The notes: generated from the letters alone by a model not told the origin. Shown: positions 21,259 to 33,640, numbered from the stretch's first letter. The stretch: DNA of 64,000 bases from Embiotoca jacksoni (GCA_022577435.1 JAKOON010000008.1:21628501-21692500); one strand, 5' to 3'. Made by a program: numbers and translations.

Positions 21259-22162
21259 TGCTGTGAGCGGGCGTCATGTTTGAGAACCAAAGTACCATCG
21301 CAGTACAGTTCAGGTTGTTTGCACCGAATGTTTTCCCCTCACGCGCCTCAGACCATCCCAGTAGAGCAGTCGGACCCGAGGGGACAAGTTCACAAAAGCA
21401 AATCCCACCTGGTGTCGCTCCTGACGCGATGTGCCTTCTTCGGTCTCGGATAGTCACGTTCTGCTCCCCTGAAACGTGAATGACACTCAAAACACCTCTC
21501 CAGGCTCATTACTTGATTGCCGTCGGCTCTCTGAAGCATTTCATGAACCGCCTTTGCCGATTTCCCCGAGTTTGACACAAATTTTGATGCGCGCTCTCTG
21601 CTCAAGTTCATGGTGAAATAGCAAATTTCCTTCCTCACTGTTGGCAGCGATAATATCCTGCAGTAGGAGCGCTAGATTGTACTCTACTGACTCTGTTTTC
21701 CGGTGTCTGATGAAACTCCGGCACAGTCAAACATCAGGGTGACATTATTATTCTAGATCATTCTGTTTTTCATCAAAGTCATCCCTGCTGTCACTCGGCC
21801 TTGCCGATGCCCCTGCTGACTCTGCTAATCAGTTTAAGAAGTAAATGTGTGTTGTTGGAGTGGACTGATGGAGGAGGTGAGGGGAAGAATTAGGCCTGGA
21901 CAGAGGCTGCGTTGTAGAGACCAGCAGCTAAACAGTGTGAGAGAGACACAGACGGTGTAAGACTGCTCAAGGAATTTTCTGGACTGGACGACTCAGTCAG
22001 GCGGCTCCATGGAAATGGCCCGAGAAGTTTAAAGAATCCTTGGCTGAATACATAGTTGAGTATTTTTTTCTGCTGTTAGGAATGGTGCGGTGTTTTACAG
22101 CTGACATATATGAGGTGAGTTGGTGATTTTCCTTGCAGTCTAGGAAATGTAAAGGGAGCAAA

Positions 22163-22700
22163 CATAGACATATGTATGTAGAAATGGATGTAAACTTTGG
22201 GTTGTAAGAAGTGAAGTCATTGCGCAAGGGCATTAAAGTGCAATACCACTGAGGGGCCACTTGGGGCTGGCTCCAAAAAACCCTGGCTTTAATAGACTAC
22301 CATTCATAAAGTGTCAACTTCTCAAGACATAAAAAAGTCGGTAAACTTTTTTTCCACAAGTGGTGTCATTAGTTAAATACTCTCTTCTGATCAGTTTGCT
22401 GGTGGTTCTTCTGAAAATAATTTCATAATTAATTCAATACGCCTCAAAAAAGAGGTATGTTTGGGGGCACACATGGTTTGATTGACATACCTGGGGTGTG
22501 GTCCGGTTTCTGGTATAGGTGGGCGGGGCATAGTGGCTGCAGGTTTTCAGTCAGATCCACACCTCGCTCCTCCCCAGCTCGTCCACATATGGTCACTTCT
22601 GGATCCAAAAAAGACAAGATGGAGACCAAAAAGCCAGATTCCAGGCTTCAAAACAGCAGTTCACAAACCAGTGGGGGATGTGATGTTGCATTACCACGAG
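22163..22700 (+). mobile_element. Non-autonomous DNA transposon (MITE-like), copy 1
   Basis: It shares a long diverged alignment with 27172-27585. Common anchors are the TAAAGTG.AATAC..CTGAGGG.CCAC core, the CTGGCT.CCAAAAA segment, CCTCAAA.AGAGGTATGT, CCTGGGGTG and AGGCTTCAAAA. The left end, CATAGACATATGTATGTAG, resembles the CATAGACTGTATATAAA terminus typical of such fish elements. It has no ORF. Confidence 0.65.
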
Positions 22701-23378
22701 GTAGCAACTGCAGCAACATTCCTCAGCTCAATTGCTGCTAAACTACCAGTGCATTCAAGTGTCCCCAATTTTCCACATACACAAAAACAGGGTGATTTTC
22801 CCCCTTGCAAAATAACTTTTTTGACTGCAGCATGAGGCAGCTCTTTGGGACAATACAAGTTTAAATGTGTACAGTGAAGTGTGCATGAGTGATTAGAATA
22901 AAAACCATCTGTGGAGTCCTGCGGGGAATCTGGAAACGATGAGGTCACTGTGTGTTGGGACCGTGGCGTGGGAGAGGGAGATGATGGCTACAGCCTCTTC
23001 ATTTTGTTTGACAGGATACGCTCATTCACTTATCTGAGCTTTATTTAATCTTATTTAGTCCCAAAAGAAAAATATACTTATAACTTTCCACAACCATTAG
23101 AGAAAGCCGCTTTTTTTTTTTTTTTTCCTTGATAATGTGTTTTAAACTTGCACAAAAAGAGGTGGGAGTGGTCAGATAATATGTCTGACCATGAGAAAGT
23201 TCTTTCTTTGTTCCAGCTGTGTGTGTGTGTGTGTGTGTTGCATCATTGCATCACAGCTGTGATCAACTATTGTTTCACAGGGATGAGACAAACAGTTTTG
23301 AGCTCCGTACAGTTTTCTTTCATTGTTTGAGTCGTCCAACTTAAAAGGAATTTTCGGCACCATCTCTAATCATGACGT

Positions 23379-23404
23379 TGTGTGTGTGTGTGTGTGTGTG
23401 TGTG
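23379..23404. repeat. (TG)13 repeat adjoining the tmod3 exon 2 acceptor
   Basis: The repeat ends 11 bases before the exon at 23416. It is followed by TTTGTTTTCAG, so a short true pyrimidine tract remains. Confidence 0.9.
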
Positions 23405-23508
23405 TTTGTTTTCAGGTAGCCTCTCTGGTCTGGAGCAGTAAACCCGAGGAGTAGCAGTGTGGCTGTGGTCTGCTGTTCAGTGTTGCTAAGCAAGCTATAG
23501 CTGGCACC

Positions 23509-26433
23509 ATGGCGTTGTCATACAAGAAGGATCTGGACAAGTACAAGGATCTCGATGAAGATGAAATCCTCAACAAACTGTCGGCGGAGGAGCTCAAACA
23601 GCTGGAGACGGCCCTCGAGGAGATGGACCCTGAGGTCAGGGCTCGGTGAGGGTTGGAGGAGCTCCAGGGCTCCTTAGTGGGAGGAAGTTGTTGTGGCAAA
23701 GGGATTTATTGAGAAATAAATATAAATTCAGAAAATAAAGCATTTTATATATATACACCCTTAAAAACCCTTTAACAAATTGTTTACAATCATAATCAAC
23801 ACAACTCTTTAGTTATGGAAAATAAGTTAAAGCTGCAGCGGCTCTCAGGCTGCCAAATGTTTGTGTGTTTATTTGCGAGTCGAGCTGTACAGTATAATGA
23901 AATGCCTCCCAAGCCCCCTTGGAAGTTTTATTTATCTTCCATCTAAACCGAGTGAGACTAATCACCCCACATAGTGACCGCACAAAGCTGACAGGAAACA
24001 GTCAGCCGCAGGGGAAAAATATTAATTTCTCAATCTCATGTCAGCAAATAGGCAAAGTGTGCACTCAAAAAGAGCCACTGCATTTGGTTTAAATAGCAGC
24101 AGTGTGCACAGGCTGGCTCGACCACCCTTGCTAGATTTCCACACATCCTTGTTCATTTTTATGTCTTTATCCTTTAAGCCATGTACAAAGTTAAACTGGT
24201 TCACAGAATATTTACTTCTTGTTTTGAGGAGCTTGTAATTCATGTTTATTTCCCACGAGGCTCTCGTAATCCTACATCTGACTACCACGCACACCTGAAG
24301 ATAAAAGCAGAGCAGCATGCTCAAAGAAATGTGATGCCATAGTGATGAAAGTATCCTCAAATACATACTCTGATGATGATGTGGGGCCTGAGTGAACAGC
24401 ACTGTGCTGGCACAATGAAACATTGTATGCCTGTATATTTTCATTGTCGTGTTTCAGAAATATTCACATGATTGCATAAATAGATATTTTTGCAGAAGTC
24501 ATAGATCCATTTAGAGCTTAAAAGCCTGATTCAGCAGCAGTAATAGCATATAGATGGCAGACTTCAAGACTGTAGTGTTTGTATTGGAGTCTCCATCATT
24601 TGATAGGTCTAATGTGACTCCTTCTCTCCTCTCTCCTCAGAATGCTCTGCTCCCGGCAGGCTTACGTCAGAAGGACCATACGGAGAAGGGAGCTACAGGA
24701 CCGTTCAACAGGGATGGTCTGCTCAAATACCTGGAGAAGGAAGCCATGGAGTACAAGGACAGAGATGATATAGTGCCCTTCACTGGAGAGAGAAAAGGTG
24801 TGTTTCTGTTGTTCGACAGCGGTCTCCAATAGAAGACCAGACCGAGCTCAAATGCAAAAACAGTTTGCCTTCAAATATTCAGTAAAAACGACCATATTAC
24901 CGTCGTGTTTGTAGCCAAACCACTTCCACACTGAACAAGTCACTCCCCGCTGTGGAGCTGCTTTCAACCGTGCTTGTTGTTGCTGCTGAGCGAATGTTAA
25001 GACACCAGTTATGACATCATTACATCAACAAGTGGGAATATTGTCATGATCACGACAAGATTTTTGTTTTCATTATAGTAAAGTTGCACCAATATTATGA
25101 TGAACAATACAGCACGGCACACCCCTCGTCTGACATGACTTTTACTACATTTTTGTAGTAAACCACAATGCTTATTGGTAGAAGAAGGTGGGAAAAGCCA
25201 CAATATTCACGTTTTGTAGTTCAACATAATCACAAAGAAACTCAGCAGATTCCACCTGTGATGGTGTATTTTGTATACACTGCTCTATTGTCATTAGTAA
25301 CACCAGTAGCACGGTGCTATCGCATGTTAGGAGTGTGTTTCTCAGGGGAAGGAGACTCCCGATGCGCCTGTGTGAGAACCAAAGGTACAGACACAGCAGT
25401 AATTACTGCTCTGCTGGCTATGCTGGCATTATTAATGCATGTCTGCTGTTATGCAACATACAGCAGTGTGGGGGAGGTGTGTTTGCACCAGGGGATCGGA
25501 GGCAAGGAGTGTCAAAAGAGGAGGCAAGTTTAGGATTTAATGTCTTGAAACTCAGGATATTTTTTATTTTATTTTTTGCTTATTGGTTGTTTCCAGATTA
25601 GATTAGTGAATCACGACTTGATTTGCTCAAAGCTAAAGCTCCGGCTGGAGGTTTTTTTTTTTTTTTTCTTCTGGAGGAAGCGATGCAAATCTAAGCCTAA
25701 GGTCCTATTTGAATAGGAAGGAATAATTATGATAGTTGTTTTTTTGTTTGTCTTGGCTCATTGATTGAAATCCATCAACAGATATCCGTGTTGCTCACTG
25801 TTCGAGGATTTAAACTGCAGATCTGTGTCTCATGTCTTAACGACACAATAATGTCCCAATGTCATGAAACAAATCTTAAATTTTACAATCATTCAAACTG
25901 GTTATATGTAACGCTCATAGTTATATCCAGTAAACAGGCTTTTAGCAGGCAACTGTTCCTATAGTTTTTAAATTGAAGGAGTGAAAACACAAGGCTTTTA
26001 ATGTGGGATGGATCATCACACCAACCTCTGATATCACACAGTTCTCTGCTCAAGGGGGAAACATACTGAGTTTTGTCACAACGGATGTTTGTAGCAGGAA
26101 TTTTCTCAGAAGAAAATGGGAACCAGATGGGATTAATGTTGTTGTAGAAACTGAAATAACCTCCCAAAAGAAACCTGTTCTGTTCAAACAAGTTTTAAGA
26201 GATACCTTTGGCAATGTTTTTAGAAAAGACCTAGGTATCATTTTTATAACGTGACAACATGGCAGAAAAACAAACAAAAAAAGTGAGTCGAGTTGAAACT
26301 TTAATGTGTAGAAATGATTTTCGAGAGGAAGACATTCCTTTTGTTGGGGCCTTCAGACAAAGTTACTCCCTCACTGCAGAGGAAATATGGAACTGACATC
26401 TTCCCCTGACCTCACCATGGCCTGTTAGACATT

Positions 26434-26515
<82 letters not shown>

Positions 26516-29500
26516 CTATGACAACATGGAAAACTCTCATTACTGTGGTTGTTTCGGTGGAATGTAGCCGGTTCTCTTCCTCTTGTTATTCTCACCCCCT
26601 GCTGATAAATAATGTGGTCACGAGTGTTTGTTTCTCTCGTTTCAATAACGCACATAATTTGCCAGGAAAACAGACGGCTAAAAAGCCACGGCAACCATTG
26701 AAGACACTTCAATTAATGTTATTGTGTCAGTCTTTCTTATTATATTTCTATGAGCCATCTTTTTTTTGTTTTTTTATTGTTCATTCCTTTTGTTCGCCCT
26801 TGCCCCTTCAGGGGTTGTCAGCGTTGTTCACATTGTGTTCTGGTGAGATGATGGTTAAAGCTGATTATCTCTGATTGCATTTGGAGAGATGCACATTATT
26901 TGCAGCATGTTCAGTGGAGTAAAGCTGAGCGTCAGAGCAGGAGAATATTACTTAAAGCATTTAAGATCACTTTGATTAAAGTCTGATAAACACTGTTTTT
27001 TTTTTGTGGTTAGAGTGGAGGGTGTGGTGGCGGTACCACTTAAAACACAAAGATGCACCACATGCCTCCAGTATTCTGGTTTCTTATGCATTCCTTTTGT
27101 AGTTGAAGCATTTGCCAGGAATCATCCCTGTGTAACTGATGTGATATTTATGTCACAAAATGTCAAGGCAATAGGCTGTATATAAAACTGGAGGTAGTCT
27201 GCAGATCTGTAAAGTAAAGCCGATGGGAAGGTGCCGTAAAGTGTAATACGGCTGAGGGCCACTGGGGTCTGGCTACCAAAAAAAAACTCTGGTTCCAGTA
27301 GATGCTCATTCAAAAAGAGTCCACTTCTCTCATGAAATAGTCAAAATAAAAATTCCATTCCATAATCAATGAGACATCAAGCCTCAAAGAGAGGTATGTG
27401 TTGTTTGATTGAAACGCCTGGGGTGCCCTCAAGTTTCCAGTGTAGGTGGGTGGCCATAGTGTCCACAGATTCTCAGTCACATCCACCCCACGAAAAAACA
27501 ACCAGATGGGAACTGCCAAAATGCCAGACTCGAGGCTTCAAAAGGGAAGTTTGCAAACTAATGGTTACCGTCATGGTGGGCTGCCAAACCCAACTCCTGT
27601 ATATCAGAGTTGTCAGTCTGTCTGCACAGATTCTGCTGCTCCAGACAGACACTGCTTTATAGACTTTATTGGCCCGTTTTACCCAAAGAAGTTGTGCAAC
27701 GTCGTAACCCAATGTGATTTCCTCACCTGGTTAATAACGGATAACAAGACTTCAGGCTGGCCAGTCTCTTGTCCTTTGTTGCTTCCGGCGGGTTAAATGT
27801 CGCTCCAGAGGGACTGGTGCAGGATGCTGCCTGATGACTGTATTTACTGTTCACTGGCTCTCAGGAAGTGCCAGAGCCCCCCACTAGGGACCAGTTTCAA
27901 CAATTTGAGGGGCTTGACTGACTTTGTAGGAGGGAAGAGAGGGAGGGCCTGTTCTCGGGGTGTTTGGATTGAGGAGAGGAGCAGTAAATGGCGACCAGTG
28001 TATGGGCTCTTTGTCCAGTCCAAGTGCTTGTTGCCCAAGCAGTGCAGTTTAGATTAGACTCAAGTCATTGTTCCATGACTTCCTTTGCGCTTTCTTGCCT
28101 TCGATAGGTTACCATGGCAACACCGTAGTTGTCAAGACAGTCGTGGCTGGACTGAGTTCAGCCAGTCTTGAACTGCCGATGGCTGGGGAATGTTGTGTAA
28201 AATAGCAGGAGGCCCAGACTTATTTAAAGAGCACATTTCTGTTCACACTTCACCTCCTCATCAGAGTCACTACTGTTAGTATAAGCCGGCCGAAAGAAGA
28301 ATTTCAGTCAATTTGATATATCAACAAAGTTCAGTCACAGTTGATGTTATTTGGATTTTTCAGCACCGACTAAAAATAGTGAAAGTTCATATTGAAAATA
28401 AGATTTTCTAACTTTATCTCTGATATTTTATATATTGCAAGAAAAAATAGGATTTGGGTGCGACACAGTGTAGAAATGACTTTGAATGTAACAGTAAAGC
28501 GAAAGAGAAAGTGATGACCATTACAAGATCCAGAACAAATAAAAAGAGGTTGTGAATTGAGAGACACGTCCCGATTAATGTTGGTGTTAATTCCAAAACT
28601 CCGTGTGTGTGTGTGTGTGTATATGAGCTAGGATAGTAGGAAAGGGTTTAGGAGAATAACGAGTCACATTAACCAACAGTTGGACTTTTTATTTTTTGAA
28701 ATGGGAGGTTGTGTAACATCCCATAAAACATTCACCCGCCTGCGTGGACCTGTTTCTTCTGTCTTTGTTCATGTCAGGGTAATTTATTGTTGCGAAGAGA
28801 ATTTATATGATGGATGAATTATCTCTTTTTAAGTTTAGTATTGGACTGAAATTCTTCTGCTCTTCTTTCTTCATAGGTAAAGTGTTTGTTCCCAAGCAGA
28901 AACCAATAGAAGCGTGCCAGGAGGAAGTCACGACCCTCGATCCAGAATTAGAGGAAGCTCTGTCCAGCGCCACAGACACGGAATTGTGCGATCTAGCAGG
29001 TAAGAATGAATAAGTCGGCCTCAACACAAGCTAAACACAAGCTCCTCACCGTCGGTGTTTCCCCGTGCGTTGATGGGGAGAAATAAAAAGGCCCATTGAG
29101 CAAAATAAAGCCATTTGTCTTCTGTGCCGTCTCGATTTGTTTACCTTTATTTACTCTGGAGAACACATGCATGCACACTGATTCCTCCCCACAGCTACTG
29201 AGTGCATGATTGGCTTTTGTCCGCAGCGATCCTGGGTGTTCACACGCTGGTCACCAGCACTCAGACGTACGACGGGACTGGAAGTAAAGACGCTTACAAC
29301 AGTGAGTGCAATTTCACTTTTGTTCATTTAAAAGTCCCTGAAGGATTCCTGATCTTGACGTCCGGATGTGTATCTTTTCTAGATGTGATCAAAGGGGAGA
29401 AGATGAACCCCGTGTTTGATGAGCCTCCCAATCCCACTAATGTTGAAGAGACTCTGCAGAGGATAAAAAGCAACGACGGCTCCTTAACGGAGGTCAACCT

Positions 29501-29534
29501 CAACAACATTAAGGTACACGGAGACACAAGTTTT

Positions 29535-29585
<51 letters not shown>

Positions 29586-30685
29586 CCCGTCGGACTAACT
29601 GCAGCGTGTCCTTGTTGGTTTCTCAGAACATTCCCATCCCCACGCTGAAGGACTTCGCCAAAGCCATGGAGAAGAACACGCACGTCAAGAAGTTCAGCCT
29701 GGCAGCGACACGTAGTAACGACCCAATAGCTGTGGTGAGAGGGAGCGCTGTGCTTTGGTTTGTGGGCTTTGAACTGCTCTGTTGACACTCTGCAACCCCT
29801 TAACGTCTTTGCTCTATTTCCTCCTCCTTTCTGTTCTTCCGTCCAGGTGTTCGGTGACATGCTGCGGGAGAACAAGACGTTGCAAAGTTTGAACTTGGAG
29901 ACCAACTTCATCACCGGGGTGGGGGTGCAGGCTTTGGTTGATGCCTTGCGGGACAATGACACGCTCACCGAGATCAAGATAGACAACCAGGTACGCTTAC
30001 AATGATCGAGAGTGTCTCTTTGCAATTCTCACTTTTCACTTGTCAGAAACTTTTAAAATAGAGCGGCTTCATGCTAGCCTGGCTCCACAGAGCAGTCTTT
30101 GCTGTGATTAGAGTCTGGTTTGTTCAATCAGTAACCAGTGGGGGTTGCTAAAAGCGATGGCATTCAAGTCTGCCATTTGTTTCGAAATGTTGTTCAAACA
30201 ATGGTGGCAGACCTTGAGGAACAGATACAAACAGTTGCAGGAATGCCAGCAGATATCGGAGCGTTGAAGCCGGAGCAAGTGAGTCTGCGTTGGTCATTAC
30301 CGACATGTTGTTGCTCTCTGCTCACTCTGCGGAGAGTCTCTGCTGTTTCCAGCTCGGTGAGCTCGAGCCAACTACATATATCGTATGTTGGTCACTGTAG
30401 ATTGGTTAAAGACTTCTCCAGCAGCTGGAATAGTTGGAATGACCTGCAGGCCAGACTCGATGTCGCCTCTCTCATGTCTCTAACTGCAGTTTTTTTTTCA
30501 CACAAAATGATCTTGTTTCAATATACAATACATTTTGTCACGCTTTTTGTTCGAATTCAACCTGTTCCGTGATAAAGTACGTAATTCACTTGCACTTGTT
30601 AAAAACATTATTGTGTGTTCCAGGTCGGAGTCTTTTTCTTTTCTGCCATAGACCAAAGTGACATTCCGACTCTGATGATGCTGAT

Positions 30686-30724
<39 letters not shown>

Positions 30725-30895
30725 AGAGGCAGCAGCTGGGTACGACCGTCGAGATGGAGATCGCTAAAATGCTGGAGGAGAACAACAGCATAGTGAAGTT
30801 TGGCTACCACTTCAACCAGCAAGGACCTCGATCCAGAGCAGCGGCAGCGATCACCAAGAACAACGACCTGGGTATGAAACACACACGCGCGCACA

Positions 30896-30932
<37 letters not shown>

Positions 30933-31513
30933 CAATTTGAGGTTTGTTTCAACTTGTAAAAGCCGAGTTATTGCGTCATCTATGACCTTCCACCCGGTAT
31001 CTACAGTTTATAAGGGAGCGTCCTGATAAAGTCCTGATAAATTGTCGTGACGTACTGGCTCAAACATCTGTTCAGTTTCTTCTTCAGTCCACAGTGACGA
31101 CCTCTGCTCTCTCTTTTAGCTCCTCCTCCTGTCAGAGCTGCGGTAGCACAGGTCTGATGCATGGGTGTGGCTCAAAGTGTGTCAATGCATCAATCATAAC
31201 AGCGATTTCTTTCACAGTGCTTGAATAGAGAATTCACTGCATTAACAGTATGGAGACTGACATTGTGTGATGTCACGTCTTTGAGAGTGATGACGTTTCA
31301 CGTGTTGTTTTCTGTACACACTGACACGCGCTGTTGAAATGGGTGTAGACTTTGGCCCCATGACGACTCGCGTAGCGTCTTCAGGATGAACTAACATGCC
31401 TGTGTAGGTTGAAAGTGGCCTCGCATGTTTACAGTTGTGCTTTTTTTTTTGGCTCTTTGTCATCCTGTTCTTCCTCTCTAGTCCGCAGGAGGCGAGTGGA
31501 AGGGGACCTGTAG
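23509..31513 (+). CDS. tmod3: Tropomodulin of TMOD2/TMOD3 type, actin pointed-end capping protein (complete, 346 aa)
   Basis: Tropomodulins bind tropomyosin and cap the slow-growing ends of actin filaments. Coding exons: 23509-23634 (its 5' UTR part starts at 23416), 24641-24797, 28877-28999, 29227-29301, 29383-29513, 29627-29734, 29847-29990, 30727-30871, 31482-31513. All are GT-AG and the 1041 nt frame is open. The N-terminal tropomyosin-binding helix is [12 protein letters not shown] (about 9-20). The actin-binding segment with [10 protein letters not shown] and [17 protein letters not shown] lies in exon 3. DPELEEAL and DTELCDLA mark the second tropomyosin site. The LRR domain (about 160-346) carries [32 protein letters not shown] and NFITGVG, and ends [14 protein letters not shown]. 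Human TMOD2 and TMOD3 are 351-352 aa. The VEGD ending and exon 2 favour TMOD3, but a shared pre-duplication tmod2/3 gene cannot be excluded. The ATG has a good context (ACCATGG). Confidence 0.96.
26440..26514. repeat. (TG)37 microsatellite
   Basis: This is an uninterrupted TG run in tmod3 intron 3. Confidence 0.95.
27172..27585 (+). mobile_element. Non-autonomous DNA transposon (MITE-like), copy 2
   Basis: This is the second copy of the element at 22163-22700, in the same orientation, in tmod3 intron 3. It begins GGCTGTATATAAAACTGG and shares the anchors CTGAGGGCCAC, GCCTCAAAGAGAGGTATGT, CGCCTGGGGTG and GACTCGAGGCTTCAAAA. It lacks about 100 bases of internal sequence relative to copy 1. Confidence 0.65.
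29539..29583. repeat. (TG)22 microsatellite in tmod3 intron 6
   Basis: The TG run occupies 45 of the 113 bases of this very short intron (29514-29626), 26 bases after the donor. Confidence 0.95.
30065..30500 (+). repeat. Possible dispersed repeat in tmod3 intron 8
   Basis: This block of higher complexity and higher GC in a 736 bp intron holds an open frame at 30138-30572 with a short helical-looking segment ([18 protein letters not shown]). I do not recognise the protein and the frame lacks splice logic with tmod3. It is most likely a diverged transposon fragment. Confidence 0.3.
30689..30719. repeat. (TG)15 repeat upstream of tmod3 exon 9
   Basis: It ends 7 bases before the exon at 30727 and displaces the pyrimidine tract. 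It is the complement of the CA repeat just downstream of the same exon. Confidence 0.95.
30879..30931. repeat. CA/CG-interrupted repeat downstream of tmod3 exon 9
   Basis: It starts 7 bases after the exon 9 donor and runs (CA)n with CGCG interruptions, ending in a pure (CA)15. It is complementary to the TG repeat upstream of the exon. Confidence 0.95.
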
Positions 31514-31789
31514 GGACGGAGGCCGACCCGTCTCCCAGCCAATCCTGTTTTTTCATCTCATCGCGTGGAATAATTTCAGCCAATGCCCCGGTCTCATGTC
31601 ACTCTGTGGAAACTTTAGTCTTGTGCCAAACTGTGGGGCAAGGCGCGCTCAACCAGAACATACATCTGAGAAGAAGGGAAATAACTGGAATACGCCCGCT
31701 CCCCATACACGTTCAAACTTATGTTTATTATTATGTTGTTATTGAAGGTGTAAATCTTGTTAGTTTTTAGTCATTTCATTTCAGATGCT

Positions 31790-31825
<36 letters not shown>

Positions 31826-32645
31826 CCTTTATATTATCTCCTGACTTTTTACTTGCTTTTTTTTTTTTTTTCTTTTATACAATGCTGTAATCATGTGAAC
31901 TAATCATGAACATTTACAATGTAACAAACAACAATAACGGCTTTGTGGAAACGGTAACTAATAGTATGAAACCCCTCGATCCTCTGTTCTCATAGTTTGC
32001 AAATAAGGTCAAAGCTCCATGTTGAATTCCTGTATCGTACCGGCTGTAATTGTCATTAGAAAGATGGTGATAGCTCTGAAGTTGATGTTTGCATCTGCCT
32101 TGACTTTCGCTTCAGAAAGTGATGTCATTCCGGCCGGGCTGCAGGGGACAGAATGGTTGGGGCTTAGTCATGCCCGCAAGCCTCTTCAGACTGCACGGCT
32201 GTCTGGTGAGTTGTAAGAACCAGCAGCATGGTGCAGGGATGACTCTTGGGCTCTGATGTCATTCCCAAATGTTGTACATCGCATGAGCAGAGTGCTTTTA
32301 TTTGTAGGTGTTGTTTACTGGAGTTGCCTTGTAAAGCCAGCTAGACTGTTGGACTCGTGTGTGCAAGAGGTTTCTTAGTTAGTGCTGGTGTTGCGCTGTC
32401 GTCAGCCGACAGACGAGACGACTGCAAAGTGTGCTGAAGACGCCCCCATACTGTTGTAAAATACATACTGTAATTATCAGTGCAGATTATTTTCAAAGTT
32501 GCTTTACTATTTTATTCTAACTAAAGGTCTTGTTTTGATACGGTTCAAATTCTCATCTTGGTTATTATGATTACTATTATTTTTTGACATGAATTATAAC
32601 CAGGGCTTTATATTTTGGATTAAATAAAAATGGGAATTTACTGTA
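31514..32645 (+). other. tmod3: tmod3 3' UTR (minimum extent)
   Basis: The sequence following the stop contains a 32-base T homopolymer (31792-31823) and a second T tract (about 31859-31871). The first canonical AATAAA is at 32623-32628. Longer 3' ends are possible, using AATAAA-containing sites near 33790 and 34200. Confidence 0.5.
32623..32628 (+). terminator. tmod3 poly(A) signal AATAAA
   Basis: This is the first canonical hexamer downstream of the tmod3 stop, giving a 3' UTR of about 1.1 kb. Confidence 0.45.
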
Positions 32646-33563
32646 AAAGGAAAAAAAGATTTCGAGCCAGACAGAAAAGTCTTCAATCTGCTCTTACAGA
32701 TGGTGCAAATGTCTGCTCAACTCACTGGGTTTCTTCTGATGCTTAACCACGCCAAAGACCAACACATGCACTGCTTAAAGTATCAATATTGGACTTAACG
32801 GTTATTGGTTCAGGTTTCCAGAGCACAGATCTGAGAAAGGAGTCTCCCGGTTAACGATTATCTTGACATTTGTAGATCCTACCATGCCACTATATATTTC
32901 TTTTCTTTTCTGTGGGCTGGTCATTGCGAAATGTTCACGAAGAACACTGAGACGTGAGAAAGAGTTGGCAAACAGGTTGTGTGAAAGTTACTTCTTAGGT
33001 TGTGACTGCTTGTGAATTGTTTCTTTGAACTGCGTCTCCCAGATAGAAGTGCTAAATTAAGGTTTTCCTCCTCCTTCACACAAACACTTTCATTTGGCTC
33101 TGAGCAGTGGCACGTCGTTCATTATGTCAGAAATGACGACGTGCTATGTCTGCATTAAATTGAACTTCCTTCGGTACACTAACTTTCTCTGAGATGGGTA
33201 GAACAGGACTAATTCAGGAGTTACTTGAAACATGTACATACTGTTTATGTGTAACAGGTTAATGCCGGCATGTCGTCGTCCTTTGTGAGCATCATGTGTC
33301 CGTTGACCAAAAATCTCCTTTCATCGGCCTCACATACATTCCTCGGACAGGAGTTGTACTTTGGGTTTTTATATGCGTATAATATTTCCAGGATCATATC
33401 TGCAAGTATCTCTTTTTCAAACCTTTTGTTTTTGCATCGCTCTGTTTCTGCTGGGCGGTCAGCTAAAACCGAAATCTGCTTCTTTGCTTGGGCTGGTTAA
33501 TATTATGTTACTCATAATATGTATATTCATTGTAAAATGCCATCTCAAAAAAATCTAATTGCA

Positions 33564-33602
33564 CACACGCACACACACACACACACACACACGCACGCAC
33601 AC

Positions 33603-33638
<36 letters not shown>
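33564..33638. repeat. Interrupted (CA)n microsatellite
   Basis: CA runs are broken by CG units (CACACGCACGCAC) and followed by about 17 perfect CA units. Confidence 0.9.

Positions 33639-33640
<2 letters not shown>

Larger units (their letters stand above)
16700..23415 (+). other. tmod3 intron 1 (6.7 kb)
   Basis: No coding exon was recognised. It contains a C-rich stretch (17275-17328), a TG repeat (about 17511-17556), a run of 27 G (19977-20003), a poly(T) tract (about 21225-21254), one MITE copy (about 22163-22700) and a TG repeat close to the exon 2 acceptor. Alternative promoters, known for other tropomodulin genes, could hide here; none is demonstrable. Confidence 0.6.
24798..28876 (+). 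other. tmod3 intron 3 (4.1 kb)
   Basis: No exon was recognised. It contains a (TG)37 repeat (26440-26514), MITE copy 2 (27172-27585) and a short GT run (about 28603-28620). Confidence 0.6.

Noticed and set aside
29202..29648. Open frame of 148 codons in the tmod3 region
   Set aside because: It reads through two short introns and a TG repeat. Only the parts at 29227-29301 and 29383-29513 are tropomodulin exons.
32536..32565. GGTTCAAATTCTCA considered as a tRNA or SINE B box
   Set aside because: There is no A box at the right distance upstream and no cloverleaf can be drawn.
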